In this document: positions 34,395-43,148 of the stretch, in pieces
Position numbering within the stretch: position 1 is the first letter of the stretch
Layout: each line of letters opens with the position of its first letter
NCBI RefSeq assembly: GCF_030283145.1
Contig: NZ_JASNWE010000003.1
Span: 186,001 to 250,000, forward strand
Source of the DNA: Actinomadura xylanilytica
Lineage (GTDB): Bacteria; Actinomycetota; Actinomycetes; Streptosporangiales; Streptosporangiaceae
Reading direction: 5' to 3'
Length of the DNA stretch: 64,000 nt
The notes under the pieces: generated by a model
What the model was told of the DNA's origin: nothing
The model's input: only the letters and a program-made list of their open reading frames with translations
Database searches by the model: none
Program-made: the position numbers and the translations under genes

Positions 34395-34871
34395 TCAGCC
34401 GGCGACTTCGGCGCGGGCCGCCTCGGAGAACAGCGGATTGGTCATCGCGACGATCTTCGGCACAAACTTGCCCGCACCGCACACCATGCCCTTGGCCTTC
34501 TCGCGCGGCGCGAGGGTGGTGGTGTCGATCTGGCCGTTCCCCGCGGCGGCAGTGATGTCGATCTCGTGCTTGGTGCCGCCGGTGTCGACGAGCGAGAAGT
34601 ACATGGGGTTGACCTCCAGGTTCTTCGCGCTCTGGTTCAGGACGGTCACACGCACGCAGGAAAACGCGCCGCCAGTGTCGAGCGGGCCGGGCTTGTGTGC
34701 AGTGCGCACGGCAGCGAGCTTGATCCGCGTCGCCTTCTTCTTGCCACCGTTGCCTTTTACGGCGGCGCCCTTCTCCGCCGGCTGAACCGGCGTCGGCTCC
34801 TCCTCGAGGTTGCAGGCCGAGGTGAATCCGAGCACGGCCAGCAGGCCGATGATGATGACGCGGATGCGCAT
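34395..34871 (-). CDS. Lipoprotein, DUF4352-like
   Basis: 158 residues. The N-terminus RIRVIIIGLLAVLGFTSAC is a lipoprotein signal with the lipid-modified Cys in the TSAC lipobox; a short acidic and Lys/Gly linker follows. The mature domain (FSCVRVTVLNQSAKNLEVNP, MYFSLVD) resembles the immunoglobulin-like DUF4352/telomeric-repeat-like fold of exported actinomycete lipoproteins. ATG at 34871 is used because AGGGGACC precedes it; an upstream Met would break the signal. Confidence 0.8.
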   Translation of the reverse strand: MRIRVIIIGLLAVLGFTSACNLEEEPTPVQPAEKGAAVKGNGGKKKATRIKLAAVRTAHKPGPLDTGGAFSCVRVTVLNQSAKNLEVNPMYFSLVDTGGTKHEIDITAAAGNGQIDTTTLAPREKAKGMVCGAGKFVPKIVAMTNPLFSEAARAEVAG

Positions 34872-35071
34872 GAGGTCCCCTGTCATGACGTGACGGTGGC
34901 GGGAGGCATGGCCCTCTGAAGCGCGGGATGTGAGTGTGACGCACCGGGCGGTGCGGCCGTTGCCAGGGGCAGACGGCTGTCACCATCCGGTCATACTCCA
35001 CACGCACTAGGAACGCACGCACGAGACGACTCTTGAAGATCATCACGCACCAGGCACGCACAGACGCGAAA

Positions 35072-35105
35072 AAGGCCGCTCTCCTCTGGCAAGGAAAACG
35101 GCCTT
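35072..35105 (-). terminator. Terminator following the tRNA-Val remnant
   Basis: AAGGCCG (35072-35078) pairs with CGGCCTT (35099-35105); the minus-strand transcript ends in a run of U. It sits 12 bases beyond the tRNA 3' end, as expected for a native tRNA terminator. Confidence 0.7.
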
Positions 35106-35116
35106 CTACCTGCGGG

Positions 35117-35159
35117 TGGGCGATACTGGGTTCGAACCAGTGACCTCTTCGGTGTGAAC
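35117..35159 (-). other. 3' half of a tRNA-Val (CAC) gene, probable att site
   Basis: On the minus strand, from the anticodon loop (TTCACAC, anticodon CAC) through CCGAAGAGGTC, a perfect T-arm (CTGGTTCGAACCCAG) and the acceptor strand ATCGCCC plus A, this is a textbook tRNA-Val 3' half. The 5' side (35160-35230) does not form D-arm or acceptor pairs. Identity that begins at the anticodon and runs to the 3' end is the pattern left by tRNA-targeting integrases, so this is probably attL or attR of an element lying to the right. A degenerate tRNA gene is the alternative. Confidence 0.72.
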
Positions 35160-35474
35160 ACGATCCGACCTCCCCAGCCCGAGCCGCTACACCACGTATT
35201 CCCAGCTCAGAGGATTACTTTGGCCTCCCATCGTCTCTCTTAGAGGGAGATCAAAGCCTTTCCGATCTCCCGCAACTGACGCGGCCGATCCGGGTTGAAG
35301 TTGCGGAGAGTAAGTTCAGATCGACCGAGGGATCGCAGTCGGGGTGGCAGGCGTACGCGGGACGTTCAGGCTTCTAACGACTTTGGACGGAGAGGAACGC
35401 GATCGCCCGGGGAAGGTCCACGACAAGATGGCCGTCAAAGTCCCCCCGGACTGAAGAGCTGTTGGTGTAGCAGC
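35160..35474. other. Intergenic region 35160-35474
   Basis: No gene seen. It holds a small inverted repeat GGGAGATC-N11-GATCTCCC (35246-35272) and a minus-strand protein-like stretch (HLVVDLPRAIAFLSVQS, ending near 35370) that may be a remnant. It lies between the tRNA scar and the IS5-like remnant. Confidence 0.3.
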
Positions 35475-36147
35475 CGGGACTCGCATGGGGCGACGCGGCG
35501 ATCGGCCAGGCTCCGCTGGTGCTGGTGCACCTGCGCCGCAACGACACCTTCGCCCCCTGGCGGCCGCGTTCGGGATCGGCGCGGCGACCGCGCACCGCTA
35601 CATCACCGAGGTCATCGCGCTGCTGGCCGACCGGGCACCCGATCTGCGCGAGGCGATGCGGATCGCCCAGCGCAAGGCGTTTGTGATCCTGGACGGCACC
35701 CTCGCGCCGATCGGCCGCCTGTCCGGGCTCAACGACCGCCTGCACTGCAGCGGCAAGCATCACCGGCGCGGGATGAACATCCAGTTCCTGACCGACCCGA
35801 ACGGCGAGCTGATCCGGGCCTCGTCGGCGCGGCCCGACACATGATCTGACCGCCGCCCGCACCCACGGCATCATCGACGCCCTCACCAGCCGCGCGATCG
35901 CCTGCTACGCCGACAATGCCTATGTCGGATCCGGCGGCGTGGTCGGCGCCCCCTACAAGCGGAAGAAGCGCCGGAAGCTGGGCAAACGCAAGAATCTGTT
36001 CAACCGGTACCACGCCAAGGTCCGCGCGCTCGGCGAACAGGCTCCGCGACGCTCAAGCGCTGGCACATCCTGCAGAAGACCCGCTGCTCACGCCGCCTGA
36101 CCGCCATCGTCCAGGCCATCCTCACTCTTCACCACCGGGACAAATGA
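35475..36147 (+). pseudogene. IS5-family-like (DDE_Tnp_4) transposase, frameshifted
   Basis: Segments in three frames read through a known transposase order: LVLVHLRRNDTFAP, then AAFGIGAATAHRYITEVIAL, then FVILDGTLAPIGRL with GKHHRRGMNIQFLTDPNGEL, then after a shift DLTAARTHGIIDAL and IACYADNAYVGSGG, then after another LKRWHILQKTRCSRRL and the natural end. At least three single-base shifts (near 35556, 35840 and 36045) make it non-functional. I could not define its terminal repeats. Confidence 0.85.
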
Positions 36148-36275
36148 GGTAGGAATCAGCTCAGTGACATTTGGGATGTTCTGGGGTTGAATATCGGACA
36201 ATTATCGCGGCCCCGGCGACCGGGGTACCCGGAGGCTGTTGCGGACCCGGGATCGGTGACGGGATCGCGCATCGG

Positions 36276-39173
36276 ATGACGACTGGCGAGCGGGTGCTCT
36301 CACCGGTGCTGGTAGGACGGGACGAACACTTGGCTCGCCTCGTCATGGCCGTGACCCGACCGCCCGCGGTCGTGGTCGTCGAGGGCGAGGCGGGCATCGG
36401 AAAGTCCCGTCTGGTGGCCGAACTGGAGACCCGGCCTGAGGTCAGCGGCCGGCGCCTGTTGAGCGGCGCGTGCCGGAGCATCCGCGAGCCGTTCCCGCTC
36501 GGTCCGGTCGTCGAGGCACTCCGCGACACCCGCGAGCACCTGGCCCCGGACACCCTCTCACCAGTGGCGGGCGCGCTGCGGGGTCTGCTGCCCGAACTCG
36601 CCGACGTGCTGCCCGACCCACCGGAGCCGCTTGACGATCGCACGGCCGAGAAGTACCGGGTGTTTCGCGGGCTGTCGGAGGTCCTTTCCGCGCTCACCCC
36701 CGCGATCCTGGTGATCGAGGATCTGCACTGGGCGGATGAACAGACCACCGACTTTCTCTCCTACCTGCTGCCTGGCCCGCCGGACGGGCTGTCCGTGGTC
36801 CTCACGTTCCGGGAGGAGGAGGCCACGCCAACCCTGCGCACGGCGATCCTGCGGCCTTCGCCATCGGTCACGTACGCGCGGCTCGTGCTGGAACCGCTGG
36901 ACGCGCGGCAGACCGGACGGCTGGCGGCGGCGATCCTGGCCGCCGGCGAGCTGACCGAGGAGTTCGCCGCCCACCTGTGCGAACGGGCGTCCGGACTGCC
37001 GCTGGCCATCCAGGAACTGCTGGCGCTGCTCAAAGCGCGCGGCCACCTGGTGCGGCGCCGGGGCGGCTGGGAGCGCCGCACGCTGGAGGAGCTCGACGTG
37101 CCCGTCGGCGTACGCGATCCGGTGCTCGAACGGTTCGCGCGGCTCTCGGACACGGCCCGCGCGGTCGCCGAGGCGGCGGCCGTGCTTCAGGTCCCGGTGC
37201 CGATCCCGGTCCTCGGCGCGACCTGCCTGCGGGGACCCGGCGACGCGCTGGACGAGATCCTCGAATCCGGCATGCTCCAGGCACGGGACGGAAGGATCGC
37301 GTTCCGGCATGTGCTCGCCTCGCAGGCGGTGTACGAGAGCATCCCGCTGTCACGCGCTCAGAAGCTGCACGCCGCCGCGGCGACCGCGCTGCGGACGCTG
37401 CGGCCGATCCCGCTCGGCCAGGTCGCCCACCACCTGCGGCGCGCCGATCGCGTCGACGAGTGGGTGGAGGCCGCCGAACGCGCCGCGGGCCAGGCCACGG
37501 AGCTGGGCGACGACGCCGAGGCCGTCCGTCTCCTGGAGGAGGTGCTGCGAACGGCGCCGCTGGAACCGGTACGGCGGGCCGAGCTCGCGGTGCGGTTGGG
37601 CTGGGCGGTCCATCGCGTCCTCCGGGTTCCGGACGTGTCCCACCTGATCGAAGGCGCGCTCGATGGTGACCTTCCCCGGATGCTCCGCGGGGAGCTCCGG
37701 TTTCTCCTCGCCCTGCACTACCACGTGGTCCGGGCGGATCCGGCCAGCCGGCACCAAGCGCTCGTCGCGGCGGTCGAGGACCTGGACGGACGTCCGGACC
37801 TGGCCGCCTGGACGATGGTCGCGCTCGGGATCCCGACCCTCACCGATGTGGCACCGGGCGAGCAACTCGCGTGGGTCGACCGCGCGCTCGCGTTGATCCC
37901 GAAGATCGGCAACCCGGATCTGCGGCTGTTCGTGACCGGCAAGGCCGCCATGCTCCTGGTGATCTATGGCGACCCGCGCTGGGCGGTGCTGATGGAGCGG
38001 CTGCTCGCCGAGACCGGCAGCAGTCCTGGCAGCTACCAGGAGGCGGACTCCTTCTACTCCATCGGGCTCGGCGGGTGCCTCGGCGGCCACTACGGCACCG
38101 CCCGGTCGATGCTGGCCGCCGCACGCGACTGGGCACGGGACCGGTCCGACGAGATGCTGTACCGATGCCGGGCCATCCTCGCGTTGATCTCGTTCTGTAC
38201 CGGTTCCTGGTCCGAGCTGGACGAGGAGATCGCTGTCCTGCTCGACCGACTCAGCGCGCGCCCGACAGAACGGATCACGGTCGAGGCGGTCGCGGCCGGG
38301 CTCGCCGTGACACGCGGTGAGCCGGGCGCTTCCGATCGTGTACGGGACGTCATGGTGCGGGCGGCCGCGTCCGGCGAGATGGACCTGCTGCCACTCCCGG
38401 TCAGTGCCCTGCTGCGCTGTGAGGGTACGCGCGGCGACGTCGCGGCGGTGGTCGAGGAGACGGCCGCGCACGTGGCGTCGTGGGAGGCGATGGGCCTGTG
38501 GGCGCTGGGGGCACGCGCCGTTCCGGCATTCGTCGAGGCCCTTCTCGGCGCGGGTCGGGCCCGCGAGGCCACCGAACTGCTGAGCCGCTACGAGGCCGCG
38601 ATGCGGGACCAGGACGCGCCGCTCGCCACCTCGGCGCTACGGCACGCCCGCGGCCACCTCGCGGCGGCGGCCGGGCAGCCGAGGGAGGCGGCGGCGCATC
38701 TCGTCGCCGCGGCGGAGTCCTATGACGGGCTGCCGGCCCCGTACGAGGCGGCGCAGGCGCGTGAGCAGGCCGCGGCCTGCCTGCTCGACGCCGGGGACGC
38801 CGACGGCGGCACCGTGCTGCGCGCGGCGATCGCGACGTATGAAGGGCTCGGCGTACGCAGAGATCTGGACCGTGCCACCCGCCTCGCGCGTCGCGGCGGT
38901 GTGGCACTGCCCGCCCGGCACCGGGGCGGCCACCAAGGGTACGGCGCGCAGCTGTCGCCGAGAGAACGACAGGTCGCGGACCTTGCCGCGTCCGGGCTGA
39001 TGAACAAGGAGATCGCCCAGGAGCTGTTCGTCTCGGTGAAGACGGTCGAGGGGCACCTGCGGCTCGTGCTGCGCAAGCTGGGCCTGCGGTCCCGCACGGA
39101 ACTGGCCCGGTATCAACGGTCGCCCGACACTCAAGGGTCGCCCGACACGGCGAACAAGGGTTTTCCCGGGTAG
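36276..39173 (+). CDS. LuxR-family regulator with ATPase domain (LAL/MalT-like)
   Basis: 965 residues. An N-terminal STAND-type ATPase has Walker A GEAGIGKS (K43) and Walker B ILVIEDLHWADEQ. A long helical TPR-like middle follows. The C-terminal LuxR DNA-binding domain starts LSPRERQVADLAASGLMNKE and has SVKTVEGHLRLVLRKLGLRS. ATG at 36276 is preferred because it starts just before VLVGRDEHL, the usual N-terminus. Large LAL proteins activate secondary-metabolite or catabolic operons. The nearest downstream target is the secreted-protein cassette at 39406 (inference). Confidence 0.92.
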   Translation: MTTGERVLSPVLVGRDEHLARLVMAVTRPPAVVVVEGEAGIGKSRLVAELETRPEVSGRRLLSGACRSIREPFPLGPVVEALRDTREHLAPDTLSPVAGALRGLLPELADVLPDPPEPLDDRTAEKYRVFRGLSEVLSALTPAILVIEDLHWADEQTTDFLSYLLPGPPDGLSVVLTFREEEATPTLRTAILRPSPSVTYARLVLEPLDARQTGRLAAAILAAGELTEEFAAHLCERASGLPLAIQELLALLKARGHLVRRRGGWERRTLEELDVPVGVRDPVLERFARLSDTARAVAEAAAVLQVPVPIPVLGATCLRGPGDALDEILESGMLQARDGRIAFRHVLASQAVYESIPLSRAQKLHAAAATALRTLRPIPLGQVAHHLRRADRVDEWVEAAERAAGQATELGDDAEAVRLLEEVLRTAPLEPVRRAELAVRLGWAVHRVLRVPDVSHLIEGALDGDLPRMLRGELRFLLALHYHVVRADPASRHQALVAAVEDLDGRPDLAAWTMVALGIPTLTDVAPGEQLAWVDRALALIPKIGNPDLRLFVTGKAAMLLVIYGDPRWAVLMERLLAETGSSPGSYQEADSFYSIGLGGCLGGHYGTARSMLAAARDWARDRSDEMLYRCRAILALISFCTGSWSELDEEIAVLLDRLSARPTERITVEAVAAGLAVTRGEPGASDRVRDVMVRAAASGEMDLLPLPVSALLRCEGTRGDVAAVVEETAAHVASWEAMGLWALGARAVPAFVEALLGAGRAREATELLSRYEAAMRDQDAPLATSALRHARGHLAAAAGQPREAAAHLVAAAESYDGLPAPYEAAQAREQAAACLLDAGDADGGTVLRAAIATYEGLGVRRDLDRATRLARRGGVALPARHRGGHQGYGAQLSPRERQVADLAASGLMNKEIAQELFVSVKTVEGHLRLVLRKLGLRSRTELARYQRSPDTQGSPDTANKGFPG

Positions 39174-39206
39174 CTGTCCGCGTGGCCGGCGGCGATGGTG
39201 TGCGGC

Positions 39207-39362
39207 ATGGCAGAAGCACATTCATCGCGAGATGAGCGGGGATCGGCGGCCGGTGACGAGTCGGACCGTGATCAGGATTCGGCCGGTCCGAGCCCGGCTC
39301 CCGTACCGGAGCCGGGCGAGCAGCCGCCGGACGACCCGTCCGATGGCTGGGTGAAGGCGTGA
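39207..39362 (+). CDS. Small acidic peptide ORF (51 aa)
   Basis: A short frame between the LuxR regulator and the secreted cassette. The product is highly charged and Pro-rich (DERGSAAGDESDRDQD, then PAPVPEPGEQPPDDPSDGW). There is no signal peptide and only a weak ribosome-binding site. Codon usage is normal for this genome, so translation is possible. It may be a leader-like peptide or spurious. Confidence 0.35.
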   Translation: MAEAHSSRDERGSAAGDESDRDQDSAGPSPAPVPEPGEQPPDDPSDGWVKA

Positions 39363-39405
39363 GCCGCACCCGGATCGGGGTCATCTCAGGGCAGTGGGAG
39401 GCGTT

Positions 39406-41859
39406 GTGTTCAGGTACCTGTTGACGGCCGCGAAACGCCCGCATCGGGCGGGTGCGGTCGGTGTGGCGCTCGCGCTGGTCGCCGGGTTGAGTACGTCCGC
39501 GGTCGCCGAAACCGCCGACGCGCCACGGGCACGCGCGCCGCGTCCCCCGGCCGTCGCCCAGCCGGCGAAACCGGCGCCGGGCGGGACGGTGACGCTGGTG
39601 ACCGGCGACCGGGTGCGCGTGGACGCCGGACCGCGCGGTGCGCAGGCGCTGACCGTGCTCCCGCCCGCCGGTGGCAAGGACACCGCCGGTGGCGGGTTCG
39701 CCCAGTTCATCTTCCGCGGCGACCAGTACGTGATCCCCGCCGAGGCGGGCCCCTACCTCGGCCGGACGCTGGATCCGCGGCTGTTCAACGTCAGCTACCT
39801 GCTACGGGCGAAGCTGGACGACAGACGCACCGGCACGCTGCCGGTGCGCATCGAGGCCACCGCGGCCCGCGCCGAGGACCTGCCCGCGACGAGCGTCACC
39901 GGGACCGCCGGCGGCCATGCCAGGGCGAAGGTCGCCAAGAAGGACGCCGGCCGGCTCGGCCGCACCCTGGCCGAGCGTTGGCGCGGCGGCGCGGCGCACC
40001 CCGCCGGGATCGGCACCCTGCCCGGCATCGACCGGATCACCCTGGCGCCGCCGAAGGGCGCGCCCGCGCTGCCGGAGGCTCCGGCGCAGGCCGCGCCGCT
40101 GTCGGCGGCGACGAAGCCGACCGGCGTCCGCAACCACAACCTCACCGTCAACTCCATCGACTTCAACGGACAGCCGGGCAACATCATCGGCTGGGCGCAC
40201 AACGTCGAGGACGCGAACGTCGGGTTCTTCCTGATGGACTTCCCCGGCCGGCAGCAGGCCACGTTCAGCGTGCCGGAGGGCACCTACGCCGTCGAGGCCA
40301 CCGTGCTGACCGGGCCGGGCGACAAGCTGAGCTCGCCGATGGCGTTCGTGACCGAGCCCGAGTTCACCGTCAAAGCCGACACGACGGTCACGCTGGACGC
40401 GCGCAAGGCCGTCCCGTACCAGCCCACCGTGGACGATCCGGGCGCGCAGGGGCTGCAGCGGACGGACTCCCTGTGGTTCTCCCGTACGAGCGAGGCGGGC
40501 AACGGCAACGCCCTCCACCCCTTCGGCTTCACGGGGTTCGCGCTCATCCAGATGCGGCTCATCGCGTATCCCAGCAAGGGTTCCCCGATGATCTTCGCCA
40601 CGCCGACGAGACCGGTCACCAAGGGCTCGTTCGATCTCGCGGCCTACACCTACCTCCGCGAGAACGTCGATACCGTACCCGAGCAGCCGACCTCCCTCCC
40701 CACCTACATGTTGGGCTTCTCGTTCCCCGGCGGGGTGCCGGCATCGATGTCCCCGAAGGTGCGGTCGGCCGACCTCACCACCCTGCACTCGAAGCTGTAC
40801 CAGCGTCCGGGCACGACCGGCATGCCGCATCAGATGACGAGCGAGTTCTCGCTGCCGTGGACGATGGGCCGGAACTGGGCATGGGTCAAGCCCGGCGAGC
40901 GCACCGACTACGTGTACGGCAACACGCCCGACACCACGGTGTGGCAGCAGCGGGATCTCATCACCGATGACGGTGACTTCCAGAACGTCTGGGGCGAGCG
41001 CCGTAAGGTGCGGCCCGGCCAGGTGATCAGCGAGAAGTGGAACCAGGCGCCGCGGGTCTTCGCCGACACGCCGCTCTACCGGGTCTCACCTGCGGTGGGG
41101 TTCGGGACGTCGGACACGCTCGTGACCTCGGCGGTGGCGATGGACCGGATCTGCGCCGCCTGCCGCCAGGACAACATCGCGATGGTGAACCTCGGCCTCG
41201 GCTATTCGGAGCCCACCCATGTCAACGAGGCGTTCCCCCAGGTCGACAAGGACCTCGTGAGCGCGGAGTTCTACCGCGACGGCGCACTGGCCTTCACCAC
41301 GACCAATGCGTCGACGTATCTGGGGCCGTCCGGGATGCCGCTCCCGCTGGTGCCGCGCGCGGCCACGTACCGGCTGAAGGCACGGCAGGAGTACGGCACG
41401 GACGCGCAGATGTCGGTCACCTCGGACTGGACGTTCCGGTCCGGACCGGCCGACACGGCGGCGACCCTGCCCGACAAGACGGACTGCACGCCGGACCCGT
41501 CGCGCGGCTGCTCGTTCCTGCCGATGCTGTTCATCCGGTACGGCGACCTCGGCCTCGACCTGAACTCCCAGGCGAAGGCGGGCGCCCCGCTCGACATCGC
41601 GTTCTCCGTGCGCCACCAGCAGTCCCAGCCGCCCCCGAGCGGTGTCACGGCCACCGTCGAGGTCTCCTACGACGACGGCGAGACGTGGAGCGAACCGCGG
41701 GACGCGGCGCGGCGCGGCGACGGCTCGTTCGCCACGACCGTCCAGCATCCGGCGCTGAGCGACCCGGCGCAGTACGTGTCGCTGCGGATCATCGCGCGCG
41801 ACGACGCGGGCAACTCCGTCACCCAGACCAACAGCCGGGCCTACCGCCTCACCGACTGA
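39406..41859 (+). CDS. Secreted protein: subtilase-type prodomain and C-terminal region without a catalytic domain
   Basis: GTG at 39406 (GGGAGG upstream; GTG at 39394 possible) gives a signal peptide (AGAVGVALALVAGLSTSAVA). The mature N-terminus has GGTVTLVTGDRVRVDAG and LGRTLDPRLFNVSYLL, the prodomain pattern of very large actinomycete S8 peptidases. Next in sequence comes NHNLTVNSIDFNGQPG, the start of their C-terminal beta-rich region, which runs to the end of this 817-residue protein. The Asp/His/Ser catalytic domain that normally separates them is absent. It may be a binding or inhibitory relative of those proteases. First gene of a four-gene secreted cassette. Confidence 0.8.
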   Translation: MFRYLLTAAKRPHRAGAVGVALALVAGLSTSAVAETADAPRARAPRPPAVAQPAKPAPGGTVTLVTGDRVRVDAGPRGAQALTVLPPAGGKDTAGGGFAQFIFRGDQYVIPAEAGPYLGRTLDPRLFNVSYLLRAKLDDRRTGTLPVRIEATAARAEDLPATSVTGTAGGHARAKVAKKDAGRLGRTLAERWRGGAAHPAGIGTLPGIDRITLAPPKGAPALPEAPAQAAPLSAATKPTGVRNHNLTVNSIDFNGQPGNIIGWAHNVEDANVGFFLMDFPGRQQATFSVPEGTYAVEATVLTGPGDKLSSPMAFVTEPEFTVKADTTVTLDARKAVPYQPTVDDPGAQGLQRTDSLWFSRTSEAGNGNALHPFGFTGFALIQMRLIAYPSKGSPMIFATPTRPVTKGSFDLAAYTYLRENVDTVPEQPTSLPTYMLGFSFPGGVPASMSPKVRSADLTTLHSKLYQRPGTTGMPHQMTSEFSLPWTMGRNWAWVKPGERTDYVYGNTPDTTVWQQRDLITDDGDFQNVWGERRKVRPGQVISEKWNQAPRVFADTPLYRVSPAVGFGTSDTLVTSAVAMDRICAACRQDNIAMVNLGLGYSEPTHVNEAFPQVDKDLVSAEFYRDGALAFTTTNASTYLGPSGMPLPLVPRAATYRLKARQEYGTDAQMSVTSDWTFRSGPADTAATLPDKTDCTPDPSRGCSFLPMLFIRYGDLGLDLNSQAKAGAPLDIAFSVRHQQSQPPPSGVTATVEVSYDDGETWSEPRDAARRGDGSFATTVQHPALSDPAQYVSLRIIARDDAGNSVTQTNSRAYRLTD

Positions 41860-41912
41860 CCGCGGGCGTGCCGCCGCCATGCGGCGGCGGCACGTCCGAA
41901 GGGAGCTCCACC

Positions 41913-43139
41913 ATGAACACCACCCCCCGAACCCGTCCCCCGCGCCTGCGCCGGGCCGCCGTGGCGATGGCGGCCGTCGCCGCCCTGGCCGGGTCCCCGC
42001 TCACCGTTCCCGCCGCCGCGCGCGCCCAGGTGTCACCGTCATCGCAACCGGCGTGCCCGGCAGCCGAGGCGGGCACCGCCGACTGCCTGCTACGCGTGAT
42101 CACCACCGATGATGGCCGGCCCATGCGTCCCACCGACGTGCGGCCCACCGATTTCCCCGCCTACACTCCCGCCGACCTCCAGGCCGCCTACAACCTCCCG
42201 TCCGACTGGCTGGGCGGGGGCATGACGGTCGCGGTGGTGGCGCCGCTGGGCTACCCCGCCGCCGAGACGGACCTCGCGGCGTACCGCACCGGCAACGGCC
42301 TGGCACCCTGCACGACGGACTACGCCTGCTTCCGTAAGATCAACCAGCGTGGCGGCGACACTCCGCCGCCGGCCAGCACCGCCTGGTCGCTGAACGCCGC
42401 GACCGCGCTCGACATGGCCTCGGCCACCTGCCCGAACTGCAGGTTGCTGCTGGTCGAGGCGGACTCTGCGCGGTTCGCCGACCTTGGGGCGGCCGTCGAC
42501 CAGGCCGTGGCCCAGGGCGCGCACGCCGTCGTCACCCCGTTCGGCGGCCCCGAGTACGACGGGCAGCGCGCGGACGCCGAGCACTACGACCACCCGGGCA
42601 CGGCGATCGTCGCGCCGGCCGGGAGCAACGGGTTCGGCGGCGGGAGCACCGGCACGCAGACGATCCCGGCCGCCTACCCGTCGGTGATCGCGGTCGGCGG
42701 CACCACATTGTACCCCGACGACACCGCACGCGGCTGGTCCGAGCGGGCCTGGGAGCGCGCGGGTTCCGGCTGTTCCATCACCGAGGCGCGCCCGGCCTGG
42801 CAGAGGAAGGGGAGCTGCGGGAACCGCCGCACGGTGGCCGACGTCGCCGCGGTCGCCTCCACCGACAGCCCGGTCATCGTCTTCAACTCCGACCGCGGCG
42901 GCTCGCTGCTGACCGCCGGGACCCCGGTGGCCGCCGGCATCATCGGCGGCGTGTACGGGCTCGCCGGACACACCCTCCCCGCCTCGCCCGGCGCGCGCCT
43001 GTACAAGAGCGGCAAGTACCTCAACGACGTCACCGCCGGGACCAACGGCTCCTGTCTCGGCGGCTACCTGTGCACCGCGGGCCGGGGTTACGACGGCCCG
43101 ACCGGCTTGGGCACCCCCAACGGCATCGCCGCCTTCTAG
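41913..43139 (+). CDS. Secreted sedolisin (S53)-like pseudoprotease
   Basis: 408 residues with a signal peptide (AVAMAAVAALAGSPLTVPAAARA) and AAGGGAG-like site before ATG 41913. The sedolisin fold is clear: YTPADLQAAYNLPSDWLGGG, CPNCRLLLVEADSARF, AYPSVIAVGGTTLYP and the Ca-site-like C-terminus. All catalytic positions differ from active enzymes: the Glu of the E..LD motif is N161, the Asp is A165, and the Ser of GTS is P338 (LLTAGTPVAAG). It is therefore almost certainly inactive and may act as a binding or regulatory protein. It lies 53 bases after the previous gene and nine before the next. Confidence 0.85.
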   Translation: MNTTPRTRPPRLRRAAVAMAAVAALAGSPLTVPAAARAQVSPSSQPACPAAEAGTADCLLRVITTDDGRPMRPTDVRPTDFPAYTPADLQAAYNLPSDWLGGGMTVAVVAPLGYPAAETDLAAYRTGNGLAPCTTDYACFRKINQRGGDTPPPASTAWSLNAATALDMASATCPNCRLLLVEADSARFADLGAAVDQAVAQGAHAVVTPFGGPEYDGQRADAEHYDHPGTAIVAPAGSNGFGGGSTGTQTIPAAYPSVIAVGGTTLYPDDTARGWSERAWERAGSGCSITEARPAWQRKGSCGNRRTVADVAAVASTDSPVIVFNSDRGGSLLTAGTPVAAGIIGGVYGLAGHTLPASPGARLYKSGKYLNDVTAGTNGSCLGGYLCTAGRGYDGPTGLGTPNGIAAF

Positions 43140-43148
43140 GAGACCACC

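Noticed and set aside
35160..35230. 5' half completing the tRNA-Val
   Set aside because: Bases do not pair with the acceptor strand and no D-arm can be drawn, so the gene is not complete.
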